Shown here in pieces: positions 42,901-49,751 of a DNA stretch of 64,000 nucleotides. Origin of the DNA: Ramlibacter lithotrophicus (GTDB lineage Bacteria > Pseudomonadota > Gammaproteobacteria > Burkholderiales > Burkholderiaceae_C). Position numbers and translations under genes: made by a program. How positions within the stretch are numbered: position 1 is the first letter of the stretch; each line of letters starts with the position of its first letter. The stretch covers positions 310,001 to 374,000 of the forward strand of contig NZ_VTOX01000001.1 of assembly GCF_012184415.1 (NCBI RefSeq), given 5' to 3'. The notes beneath the pieces were generated by a model. That model saw nothing but the letters and a program-made list of their open reading frames with translations. It ran no database searches and had not been told where the DNA came from.

Positions 42901-43492
42901 TGCCGACGACGGACACCTGCAGCTGCGTGGTCACCGCGTCCTGCCCGGTGCCGGTGGTGTAGGTGGCCGAGATCGTGTCGGCGACCGGCGTGTGGCCCAG
43001 CGTGACGGTGGGCCCGGCGGCGAACGGCTCGATGGCCGTGCCCTTGCGGGTGAGCATGTACGGCTCGCTGGTGACGTTGCCGGAGCCGTCCAGCGTCACG
43101 GCCTGGTCGTTGAAGTAGACCGTCTCGACGCCGTCGATCTCATGGCCGGCCAGCGCGATGGCCAGGCAGAACTTTTCCTTGGTGGCCCCGGTCGACGCCC
43201 GGGCGAACACCGTGCCGGCCTTGCGCACGCGGCCCATGACCAGGTCGCGCTGGCCGATGGTGGTCACCACGTTGTGCATGCGGTCCACCTGGCTGGCGTT
43301 GTAGGCCTCGCGCTGCTTGCGCTGGGCCTTGCGGGCCTGCGACTGGGACATCGCGGCGCTGCCCAGGAGCATGCCGCCCGCCCAGATCGTTGCGGCGTAG
43401 TCGACCAGAAACGCGCCGATGGCGTAGGCGAGCGAGGACACGGCGACCTTGGCCGTGAGCGCGTAGCCGATGGCGGAGATGAATACGGGCAT
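39974..43492 (-). CDS. Phage tail tip / host specificity protein (gpJ-like)
   Basis: This 1172-residue protein is the central tail-tip or receptor-binding component. It has a hydrophobic N-terminal stretch with an Ala-rich helix (residues 5-50), a long tail-protein region (residues about 60-620), then two fibronectin-III-like repeats carrying the same peptide SRITWGLASSYDQLGL in each, and a fibre-like C-terminus rich in Gly, Ser and Ala with LSGNLAVTGSAIINGS. The repeats are also evident in DNA, 278 bases apart (about 40,960 and 41,238). The stop-start order with the DUF6950-like gene is TAA overlapping ATG by one base. It is long and complete. Confidence 0.9.
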   Translation of the reverse strand: MPVFISAIGYALTAKVAVSSLAYAIGAFLVDYAATIWAGGMLLGSAAMSQSQARKAQRKQREAYNASQVDRMHNVVTTIGQRDLVMGRVRKAGTVFARASTGATKEKFCLAIALAGHEIDGVETVYFNDQAVTLDGSGNVTSEPYMLTRKGTAIEPFAAGPTVTLGHTPVADTISATYTTGTGQDAVTTQLQVSVVGTTATITTDGSTPYTGDGSITYQYEDQVSKAQVRIYLGTADQTADADLQALFPGDWTADHRARGVAYLVCEFDYDETAFPSGLPSVSALIRGAKLYDPRDASTAFSENPALMVRHLLTHPSFGKRTSITAAEDARIAAAANACDISTGYVVSGVTDTRELFTAGYVLPYGAPAKDALDDLCQAMGGMWAYAGGQFYLRAGVHTASVMTLTEADLAVVRRGSDGSEQQSPIVIGAHKARADKVNVITPRIWDGAQGYKQVALTPLAPAALIARDGAWLAQEVDMPAVTYSPQALHVAGIIIRDDRDSLRVTLPFKLRAYPIELFDTVALTLARYGWSAKEFIVLGYTWTHDGSIQLTLKETAAAIYQLDAAFDPQGYAANTNLPSPWDIDPPANIAVTSGTADLLRQGDGTIVPRVKVAWDAITDQSLLFGGQVEVRYRLATEAGWHTVSVPAAETYVYLLGAKEGDVGYCQLRTRNSIAVSDWSLQITHQVAGKSDAPGDVTSLAATGIEHGIRISGILPSDPDLAYAEVWMGPDSNIANASRITWGLASSYDQLGLAASDGTKYFWVRCVDTSGNLGDFVGPVSAVAGITATPGSVTGLSATAIIGGIRVSGTLPAEDDLAYVELWMGTTNVLGAASRITWGLASSYDQLGLLPTDGARYFWARCVNTSGTAGAYVGPVSATAGQASSAQIAALAWNKVTDSGGRPADYADVTSSILASSGTSIVMSNANLFKSSSGVGGVFIGAGGLTGKNSSGTSTFTIDGSTGNATLSGNLAVTGSAIINGSNFDGSVYQALRVNTLRATAGGVEAGTSAARGSGGIALGGYASAGGDGVFGSTTGGSGYGVEGVAVAASGAGVLAYGSGGAYGLSVSGPMYTDNTTVVGNLNAKYFDGNVATAFAAATHNHTGVYLPAGGTAASAVQISNSGHTYTFSGGSASGAATATFSSANKPGTSTANIWLAMVIDGTTYDIAAWPR

Positions 43493-43896
43493 TACCCTAC
43501 CCTCCAGGCCGCCTTCGCGAAGCCCATACCGCAAGCCACCATGCCGCCGGCGCCCGGGCCCAGCAGGCTGGTGCCGTTGCACACGCCCACGGCGGGATGG
43601 TTGCCCATGTCGAGCAGCACGATGTCGCCCACATTTGCCATGAGTGGCGGCACGCGCTCGCCAAGCTGTGAATCCACCAACGCCGCCAGCCCGCCACGTT
43701 CACGCAGGATCCGGCCGGCTTGCCGCTCGTCGCTGTAGGTGCCGCGCAGGCCAGCCGCCATGTCGTATCCGGTGACGGCCATGACAGCGTCGGCGCTGAA
43801 GAGAAAGCAGTCGTTCACGCCCCAGGCGAACGGCATGTCTTGCCGCTCGCGGGCGAACTCCGCCAGGCGCAGTTGCCAATCGTGCAGGCGTTTCAT
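43492..43896 (-). CDS. DUF6950-like phage protein (NlpC/P60-like fold)
   Basis: This 134-residue protein has the pattern FAWGVNDCFLFSADAV, with a Cys at the position of the NlpC/P60 nucleophile, and a later NHPAVGV with His. Proteins of this type sit between a DUF2163-like protein and the tail-tip protein in many phages and in gene transfer agents, where they may cut peptidoglycan during injection. The ATG at 43896 overlaps the preceding stop (ATGA). Confidence 0.82.
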   Translation of the reverse strand: MKRLHDWQLRLAEFARERQDMPFAWGVNDCFLFSADAVMAVTGYDMAAGLRGTYSDERQAGRILRERGGLAALVDSQLGERVPPLMANVGDIVLLDMGNHPAVGVCNGTSLLGPGAGGMVACGMGFAKAAWRVG

Positions 43897-44465
43897 CGCA
43901 GGAACCACTCCCGCGAAGGCCAGATGATTTGCTTGTCGGACTGATCGTTCACGAACTGGAACGCCAGGTCGCCTGGGTAGAACACCTGCTGATCCGCGTG
44001 GGTGTAGGTCACGGGCACGCCGCGCAGGAGGTCGACGGCGGTGCTCTCGGCGGTGGCCGCAACAGAGCAGGTTTCGCCGTCCTCCTGGATGGTCAGGGTG
44101 TCGCCCAGCCCGGACCAGACGACGTCGGCGTCGATGACGGCGTAAGTGGTCGGGTCCAGCAGCGCGACGTAGATCGTGACCGGCGTGCCCTGCCACTCAT
44201 CGGCGCCGTCCAGCGCCAGCGAAACGTCGGAGGCGGCTACACCACTGATCTCGAAGGAAAGGCCCTTGATCTCGCCGGGCGAGTTGTCGACTTGGCTGAT
44301 GCTGCCCAGCCCGCCGGCGGCGTAGGTAGTACCGCCCCAGGTCAGGGCGAGGTTGCCGCTGTTGCGCGCGATGGTGCCGCTGGCAAATTCCATCTTGACG
44401 AGCAGCGCCATGGGCACCAGCCCGCCGGCGAGCGCGTTGGTCACGTCAGAGGTGAGGGTCTTCAT
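43893..44465 (-). CDS. DUF2163-like phage tail protein
   Basis: This 190-residue protein starts MKTLTSDVTNALAGGLVPMA and has the beta-rich body typical of the tail hub proteins found before an NlpC/P60-like gene (YVALLDPTTYAVIDADVVWSG, VTYTHADQQVFYPGD). It is the first gene of the tail-tip module present here. The upstream tail genes (tape measure, tube, DUF2460-like) that normally precede it are missing. Confidence 0.82.
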   Translation of the reverse strand: MKTLTSDVTNALAGGLVPMALLVKMEFASGTIARNSGNLALTWGGTTYAAGGLGSISQVDNSPGEIKGLSFEISGVAASDVSLALDGADEWQGTPVTIYVALLDPTTYAVIDADVVWSGLGDTLTIQEDGETCSVAATAESTAVDLLRGVPVTYTHADQQVFYPGDLAFQFVNDQSDKQIIWPSREWFLR

Positions 44466-44599
44466 GCTGCCCTCCGCATCGTCTGGCCACGCACAGGCAA
44501 GGCGCTGCGCGCCTCTGCGGAGGTGAGGGGCAAGCCCCCCAAGTCAACACGCGTCGAAGTCATGACAATCCTTGAGATTGAAAGCAAGTCCAATAAAGA

Positions 44600-44727
44600 G
44601 GTGGCACCGTGCCCGCTGCCCCGGCGCAGCGGTCCCGAGGTGCCTCGCCTTGCGGCCGGGCAAAAAAGGTGGCACCGTGCCCGCCGCCCCCGCAGCGGTC
44701 CCGAGGTGCCTCGCCTTGCGGCCGGGA
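44600..44727. repeat. 68-bp tandem repeat at the early/tail junction
   Basis: Two direct copies start at 44600 and 44668. Each runs GGTGGCACCGTGCCCGC, a short variable part, then GCAGCGGTCCCGAGGTGCC and TCGCCTTGCGGCCGGG. Coding on either strand would give only repeated low-complexity peptide. The repeat lies exactly where the missing structural genes would be. Confidence 0.85.
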
Positions 44728-44737
44728 TTTGCATACA

Positions 44738-44923
44738 TCAGCGTGTCGGCGGCGGGAGCGTCACCGATCCCGCGCCGAGCCAGAACAGCACGGCGCCGAC
44801 AGCGACCCATGCCAGCGGGACGTAGACGAGCGCCAGGCCGTAGCCGATCATGGCCAGCCCGCCGAAGGCGAGCAGGTCCCGCAGGTCGACCAGGCGTGCG
44901 AGGAGTGTGAGCTTCGCCCTCAT
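44738..44923 (-). CDS. Small phage membrane protein
   Basis: This 61-residue protein has two hydrophobic segments (LLAFGGLAMIGYGLALVYVP, then WVAVGAVLFWLGA). Its ATG overlaps the TGA of the original frame of the upstream gene (TGATG at 44925-44921), a sign of translational coupling. A holin-like role is possible but unsupported. Confidence 0.65.
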   Translation of the reverse strand: MRAKLTLLARLVDLRDLLAFGGLAMIGYGLALVYVPLAWVAVGAVLFWLGAGSVTLPPPTR

Positions 44924-45143
44924 CAGCGCTTCGCCTTGAGCGTCACGTAGCGCGCTTGGAGCGTGAGGTGCTCGTGCTCGGCGGCCGGATCGGGCGACCG
45001 GCGCGCGGACTCGTCGCGCGCCTGGCCGCTTCCCACTCGGCCAGATTGCGCAGGCCCTTGCGTTTCAGGTGCTGACGGAAGGCCGCAACATCCTCGATGT
45101 CTCGTTGGCCGCGGTGGGGATTCTTGGCGTATTCAGTAGCCAT
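44923..45143 (-). pseudogene. Small phage protein with apparent 2-base frameshift
   Basis: From the ATG at 45143 the frame encodes 66 residues and stops at 44943. After residue 41 (about 45,020, in a GCGCGC run) the sequence stops looking like protein in this frame, while the frame two bases on reads RDESARRSPDPAAEHEHLTL and ends TGA at 44925-44923, overlapping the next ATG. The simplest reading is a 2-base insertion (or a sequence error) in a gene of about 72 codons. Function unknown. Confidence 0.6.
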
Positions 45144-45178
45144 GGTGCGTTCTCAGTTGGGTGGTGGTGTGGGTCGAG

Positions 45179-45865
45179 TCAGGCGGCGTTCAGCCAGCCC
45201 TCTTTGGCGGCCCTCTTGGCGGGCTTCACAGCAGGGACCTGCTGCGGTGCGGGCGGGATCCACTTCCGCACGTGCTCGGGCAGCTCCGCGGCCTCGATAA
45301 ACCCGTAACGCGCCGCCTCGAGCAGGAACTGCGAAATGGTGCTGTTCGGCTCCGTGAGGTTGAAGCCCCGAAGGGGCATCGGGCGCAGGTGGCCGCCGAG
45401 TACTCCGTTCTGTGCCAGCCGGTCCCGCAGTTCCCACTCAGTGCGGACGTGGTCGGCCAGGCCGATGGCGGCCAGGGCCACGGCCCGCACGTGCGCCTGA
45501 TGAGTCGGCAGCAGATCGGCGCAGATCGCCAGGCTCACCTCGGCGCGCAGGCCTTCGACCACTTGCTTCTGCAGGCCAACGGCCTCGCGCAGGACAGCAA
45601 TGCGGTGCGTCACCTCGCCGAGGCTGCGCGCGACCTCATCGCGCTTGGCGATGCCGGCCGCGGCGGACTCCGAGAGCAGCGCATTCGCTTCGGCGCGAAT
45701 TGCATTGCGCGTGTCCGATCCCGTGTTGCCCATCTGCTGCTGGATCTCCTGCCGCTGCCTTTCGGCCTCGCGCAGCTGCAGCTGCAGCTCGGTGTACCGA
45801 TTCCAGGCGGCCGAGTAACGCGGGTCGCGCTCCAGGCGAGTGTCGACGGTGGTGGCTTGGTTCAT
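45179..45865 (-). CDS. Phage hypothetical protein, coiled coil
   Basis: This 228-residue protein has a coiled-coil region at residues 18-110 (LREAERQRQEIQQQMG, VGLQKQVVEGLRAEV) and a C-terminal part with WIPPAPQQVPAVKPAKR. The ATG at 45865 is preceded by the GAGAGAG motif of the shared leader. No known domain is recognised. The first start in the open frame is more than 100 codons upstream and runs through the leader repeat, so it is unlikely. Confidence 0.7.
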   Translation of the reverse strand: MNQATTVDTRLERDPRYSAAWNRYTELQLQLREAERQRQEIQQQMGNTGSDTRNAIRAEANALLSESAAAGIAKRDEVARSLGEVTHRIAVLREAVGLQKQVVEGLRAEVSLAICADLLPTHQAHVRAVALAAIGLADHVRTEWELRDRLAQNGVLGGHLRPMPLRGFNLTEPNSTISQFLLEAARYGFIEAAELPEHVRKWIPPAPQQVPAVKPAKRAAKEGWLNAA

Positions 45866-46134
45866 GGTGGCTCTCTCTTTCGAGGTTGATGCCGCAGTGC
45901 GGCGGATGTGCGAAGCCGCCGGCCATGGCGACTCCGCGGGAACACTGGATAAGGCTCGCCGCGCCGGGTCGGAGTGAGTCGCAGAAGTTGACCCCCCCCC
46001 TCCGAAACTCGCGCGCGCAAAAAAATGACTAGGGGCTCGGTTTCCGGTGTGGGGTCCCAAGGAATTGACCCACCCCTCCCCCTGGGCTTCTTCACGTGGA
46101 ACATGCGAGGCCACTCGCTGAGCCGCGGCGCTCG
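45866..46134. repeat. Gap with copy 1 of two element-specific leader repeats
   Basis: On the minus strand, the leader of the coiled-coil gene contains GCCGCACTGCGGC (about 45,895-45,907), part of a block starting TTCGCACATCC that recurs near 47,150-47,185. Further upstream, CTAGGGGCTCGGTTTCCGG at 46029-46047 recurs exactly at 47677-47695 together with flanking GGA-TTGACCCACCCC. No gene is supported here. Confidence 0.7.
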
Positions 46135-47019
46135 TCATGTGGCGGCGACCTCTTGCCGACGAAGGGCCTCGCGAACTCGGTCGGTGTACTGGGCGAAGCT
46201 TTCGCCGCCGTGCGCTGGCCATGCCGCCTGGTCCCACTTGCCGAGCCCGAGCTCGACTCCCTTCGCCTCGATGCTGGTCCGCCCGGCGTCCCATGCCTTC
46301 GTGGCTGCGTCGGGCAGCCGCGCAATCGCCTCCGCCTCCCGCAGCTGCTGGCGCAGCACGCCGATGGCGTAAGGGACGCCCTTGGCGACGCCTGCCGCGA
46401 TGCGAGCCGCGCCCGCGAACTGCTCAACGGCCACGCCTTTCTGCAGGAGCGCAATCACGCTCGGGTTGCCGACCACCGCATCCTGCAGGCCGGCCTCCCG
46501 CATTGCCTTCACGGCTTGCGCATCAACACACACAACGGCGTCGTGCGCTGGCAGTGTGTGTGGTTCTTGGAGTCTGGAGTCTGGAGTCTGGAGAGCATTA
46601 CATTTGCCATGCTCCGCTGATGCGGTCGCATCCTCCGGAACATGCGACCGCATCGAGGAGGATGCTTCCGACGCGTGCGCAGGCAACGCTTTCTTGTCGC
46701 CGCCGTGCCACCGCGCATTTGCGCTCGACCGAGCCTTGCTCTGCTTGGAATGGAAGCGCGCAATCTCCGCGTCGCAGCGCGTCTGGTGCCAGCCGTCCTC
46801 GCGCTTTTCAAAGAACTCTTGCAGCACGGTCTGGACGGCCTCGCGCTCTTCGCGCGTCCTTGCTCCGACCAGCCGCTGAACCTCCTTCAGCTCGAGCGGT
46901 AGCGCCGCCTCCGTCTTGTACACCTTGCGGATCAGGCGGCCGAGGGCCGCGTCCTCGACGAAAGACAGGTGCGCCGTTGCCTCCGAGTAGTCGCCGATGT
47001 GAAACTCGAAGTAGTTCAC
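46135..47019 (-). CDS. DUF1376-domain phage protein, probable replication accessory
   Basis: This 294-residue protein opens VNYFEFHIGDYSEATAHLSF, the signature of DUF1376 proteins that phages place with replication genes. The GTG start at 47019 has a GGAGG eight bases upstream. Residues 1-95 form the domain (LELKEVQRLVGARTREEREA, VLQEFFEKREDGWHQTRCD); the rest is hydrophilic with a helical C-terminus. The frame stays open upstream into the AlpA-like gene, so a fused product from 47535 (466 residues) cannot be excluded. Confidence 0.8.
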   Translation of the reverse strand: MNYFEFHIGDYSEATAHLSFVEDAALGRLIRKVYKTEAALPLELKEVQRLVGARTREEREAVQTVLQEFFEKREDGWHQTRCDAEIARFHSKQSKARSSANARWHGGDKKALPAHASEASSSMRSHVPEDATASAEHGKCNALQTPDSRLQEPHTLPAHDAVVCVDAQAVKAMREAGLQDAVVGNPSVIALLQKGVAVEQFAGAARIAAGVAKGVPYAIGVLRQQLREAEAIARLPDAATKAWDAGRTSIEAKGVELGLGKWDQAAWPAHGGESFAQYTDRVREALRRQEVAAT

Positions 47020-47129
47020 GCGGCTACCCTCCATGGGCCGGACCGCGCCTGGTGCAGCACGGAGTGCCCGTTTCGCGCCCGCGCGAAGGTGGGCGCGCGC
47101 ACCCGCCCGGCGGCGTCGATAGTGGCCAT
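47016..47129 (-). CDS. Mini-gene coupled to the DUF1376 gene
   Basis: This 37-residue frame starts with ATG at 47129, four bases after AGAGGGG, and ends in TGA overlapping the GTG of the DUF1376 gene (47016-47019). The product (MATIDAAGRVRAPTFARARN, then a short end) is basic. It could be a leader peptide that couples translation. It lies in a different frame from the long open frame around it. Confidence 0.5.
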   Translation of the reverse strand: MATIDAAGRVRAPTFARARNGHSVLHQARSGPWRVAA

Positions 47130-47535
47130 TGAGCCCCTCTCTTTCGGGATTGGTGCCGCGGTGCGGCGGATGTGCGAAGCCGGCAGAGGCGGCCCCGCGT
47201 GAACTCTGGACGCGGCGCGCAGAGCCGGCGCACGCTGAGGCGCTGATCGCTTCCATCAACATCGAGGCGCCGAGAATCGCGAAGCCGGCGGCGTGCTCGC
47301 GCAGCGCGTTCGCGAACAGCTCCGGACCGCTCCCGCGTTCGCATGTGGAGTCGTCCGGTGCGCGGCGCTGGACGTCCTGCAGCCAGGCGTGAACGTCGGC
47401 GGGATGCCAGCGGCCGTCCGCGATCGGGGCAGGGAACGCGCCCGCCGTGACGAGCGCGGCCAGCGTGCCCGGCGCGAGCTTGCACCTGCGAAGAACCTCT
47501 CGCTTCGGGATCAGGGTAGTGGCCTTGCGGCTCAC
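47130..47535 (-). CDS. AlpA-like DNA-binding protein, 3' end uncertain
   Basis: A GTG at 47535 with GGAGG five bases upstream begins a protein whose first 60 residues look like an AlpA/MerR-type helix-turn-helix: REVLRRCKLAPGTLAALVTA, then WHPADVHAWLQDV. After about residue 110 the translation becomes leader-repeat sequence, and there is no stop before the DUF1376 gene in the same frame. Either the protein is longer than expected, fused to DUF1376, or a stop codon has been lost. The end given here is only where the next leader starts. Confidence 0.5.
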
Positions 47536-47795
47536 CCCGACCTCCGCAACAGCGCAGCGCGCGGCCGCTGCACCCACTCCGCCATCTGCGCAAGGGAGGA
47601 GGGCGCTCCCGCTTCGCCTTGCTGCCTCCTGCCTTCAACCCCCCCGGGGTAGTTTTTCTTTTCCATAAAACTCAAGCTAGGGGCTCGGTTTCCGGACGCC
47701 GGCGTGAAGGATCTGACCCACCCCCGCCCCCCGGGATGCCTCCCGCGGAACATCGCCCCCGGCCCTTGAGCACGCTGCTGCGTCACTGCGAACCT
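47536..47795. repeat. Gap with copy 2 of the leader repeat
   Basis: CTAGGGGCTCGGTTTCCGG at 47677-47695 is identical to 46029-46047, followed in both by AAGGA-(A/T)-TGACCCACCCC and later GGAACAT. It lies between the two AlpA-like genes. No gene is supported. Confidence 0.65.
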
Positions 47796-48014
47796 TCAGC
47801 GCGGATGGCCGGCGGCGGAGGAGGCGGCGCCCGCCTGCGCATCCCTGAATGCCGCGAGCGAGGCGATCTTCCACACGGTGGTGCGCGGCCCCAGCTTGAT
47901 CGGAGGGGGAAAGTCGGCGCGCTCTTTGGCCCAGCGCCACAGGGTTGATTCGCCGATACCAAGGAACTGCGCAGCCTGGCGCGGCCTCACCGAGTTCGTT
48001 TCTTGAGTATTCAT
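47796..48014 (-). CDS. AlpA family phage regulator
   Basis: This 72-residue protein is an AlpA-type winged helix-turn-helix: VRPRQAAQFLGIGESTLWRW, then KERADFPPPIKLGPRTTVWK, and SLAAFRDA. In prophages and satellites these proteins control integrase or excision genes. The ATG at 48014 gives the usual length; a start 14 codons upstream is less likely. Confidence 0.85.
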   Translation of the reverse strand: MNTQETNSVRPRQAAQFLGIGESTLWRWAKERADFPPPIKLGPRTTVWKIASLAAFRDAQAGAASSAAGHPR

Positions 48015-48089
48015 GCTGCGTCCCATGCTGCCCCGCGACAAGCGGTATGGGGCCAATTGGACGCAAGCTCAGCGATTTACGCCATTACG

Positions 48090-48782
48090 CTATTCACGAA
48101 AGTCTGTGCGACTGCGTAATGCATTGGCGCTGGCGCGGGCGCGGTCGATCGCATCGCGAACGGGGCGCGCCCCAGTTTGCAGGCCGAAGTGCGCGCCGAG
48201 CCGCTGCATGAACGCGACGAACCAACCGTCCTGGCTTATCGGCGGCAGCGTGCCGAAGCGGCGCCAGTACGCCTGCACCACAAGTCGTGTGAGCTCCGCT
48301 GCCGTCAGCGCATCGGGCTTCGACCTGGTGTCAGCGGGAATCGACTCAACGGCGTCGCGGGTAGCCGCTTCGAGCACCTCAACCCAATCCCAAGTGCGGG
48401 ACAGCAGCCCCGTCGGATGAATCGTGTGCGCCTCGATCCCCTCGACGGCGTCACCGCCCAGCCGTTGCATCGCCTTCAGCAGATCTCCGGCCGCGACGAC
48501 GACTGCCTCGACCTGCTCACGCTCGTGCGCGAACGTCAGGCGGCGCCGACCCTCCATGACAACTTGCGCGATCCTCCCGCAGGCAGCGAGGAAATCGTCA
48601 GCTTCCTGCGGGGTGTGCCGCTGCCGCTCCAGGATCACGGGAAGCAGCTGCAGGCGCAGGGAAGCCGGCAGGAACTCGGGATCCTCCCACCCGCCAGCGT
48701 CACCGAGAAAGGCCGGCTTCCGCAGCGGCAGCGCCCGTCGGCCGAGGGCCTTCGCCCCGGCTGGTTTCTTGGCCGGCGTCAT
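48090..48782 (-). CDS. Phage hypothetical protein
   Basis: This 230-residue protein opens MTPAKKPAGAKALGRRALPL and is predicted to be mainly helical, with no signal or membrane segment. No domain is recognised. Its ATG overlaps the stop of the upstream gene (ATGA, 48779-48782), so it belongs to the early leftward operon that starts near the integrase. Confidence 0.7.
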   Translation of the reverse strand: MTPAKKPAGAKALGRRALPLRKPAFLGDAGGWEDPEFLPASLRLQLLPVILERQRHTPQEADDFLAACGRIAQVVMEGRRRLTFAHEREQVEAVVVAAGDLLKAMQRLGGDAVEGIEAHTIHPTGLLSRTWDWVEVLEAATRDAVESIPADTRSKPDALTAAELTRLVVQAYWRRFGTLPPISQDGWFVAFMQRLGAHFGLQTGARPVRDAIDRARASANALRSRTDFRE

Positions 48783-49399
48783 TGGATCCTGCGGAGGTGC
48801 CGCACGTTCTGGTCCGGATCGCGCAACTGGTGGAGCGGAAAGACGTAGGCCCTGTCGCCCGGCGCTTTTGCGAGGTACCCGTGGAAGTACGTCACCCGCT
48901 TACCGTGCTGGTCCATGTACTCGCCGCACGAGGTGGTGACCCTCCTCAACCGATATTCGTCGACGATCTCCACCAACTGGAGGTGATAGTCCTCGCCGGG
49001 CGCCCAGATTGCCGCGGCGTCACCGACCTTGAAGCGGGCCGGACTGGGCGGTGCTGCCGTCAGCATCGCATCCCGCCCCGGATCAGGGAGCGTTTGCGAC
49101 TCATGGAACCGCCGCAGCTCCCCCGTGATCTGCCTCACGAGGGCCGTGTACGCGGCGCGATTGCCGCGCGGGCCGTCTGACGTAAACCTTTGCTCTCTGG
49201 CATCCTCGAGGATCTCCTCCGCGAACTCGACGCAGACGCCCCTGTGCACGAAAGCGCCGCCAGGCATGACCTTGTCGGCTCGCTCGCTCCACATTTCCTC
49301 AAACACATTTCGCCTGCGGTAATCACGCTCGATGGTGGGCGTGATCAAGATGGTGACTTCGTCGTCAGCTTCAGTCGGGTTGCGCTGTTGTTCAGCCAT
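48779..49399 (-). CDS. Phage hypothetical protein
   Basis: This 206-residue protein starts MAEQQRNPTEADDEVTILIT. The second half contains a small beta-rich module (FKVGDAAAIWAPGEDYHLQL, VEIVDEYRLRRVTTSCGEYM) that looks like an SH3-like or Tudor-like barrel, but I do not recognise a named family. It overlaps the preceding gene by eight bases. Confidence 0.68.
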   Translation of the reverse strand: MAEQQRNPTEADDEVTILITPTIERDYRRRNVFEEMWSERADKVMPGGAFVHRGVCVEFAEEILEDAREQRFTSDGPRGNRAAYTALVRQITGELRRFHESQTLPDPGRDAMLTAAPPSPARFKVGDAAAIWAPGEDYHLQLVEIVDEYRLRRVTTSCGEYMDQHGKRVTYFHGYLAKAPGDRAYVFPLHQLRDPDQNVRHLRRIQ

Positions 49400-49640
49400 G
49401 GCCGAACTCCGCGATGAAGCTCTCTTGCAGGGCGCCCCCAATCGCTTGGGCGAGCTCTCGGGAGGCCTGTACGGTGTCAGTGCAGGCCGCCAAGTAGTCG
49501 TCCTGCGACGCGGGGGCCATCTGGGTAAACGCCTCGCGGCCGGGGCCGAACGTCATCAGGAGAAAGGCCTCGAGCTGGTTGAGCTTCGTGATCAGCTCTC
49601 GATGAGCCTCGCAGGCCTGGGCTATGCTTGTGGTAGCCAT
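49392..49640 (-). CDS. Small phage hypothetical protein
   Basis: This 82-residue helical protein (MATTSIAQACEAHRELITKL to FIAEFGHG) is the first gene after the integrase on the same strand; a 111-base gap with no gene lies between. No domain is recognised. Confidence 0.62.
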   Translation of the reverse strand: MATTSIAQACEAHRELITKLNQLEAFLLMTFGPGREAFTQMAPASQDDYLAACTDTVQASRELAQAIGGALQESFIAEFGHG

Positions 49641-49751
49641 GATGTGCGGTTCCTTTCAGGGTTGCACGTTGTGGTCAGAGGGGGATCGCGTGTGCCGCAC
49701 GCCTTCCCCCTCGCTTTGCCGCTGCGCCGCGCGGCCCGGTTGCCTGGTGCC

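Noticed and set aside
39974-43492. Diversity-generating retroelement target in the tail-tip gene
   Set aside because: No reverse transcriptase gene or template-variable repeat pair is seen; the repeated stretches are fibronectin-III-like duplications.
44462-44734. 90-residue minus-strand open frame with internal peptide repeat
   Set aside because: It spans the 68-bp tandem repeat and reads as low-complexity sequence (AARRGTSGPLR twice); no start signal.
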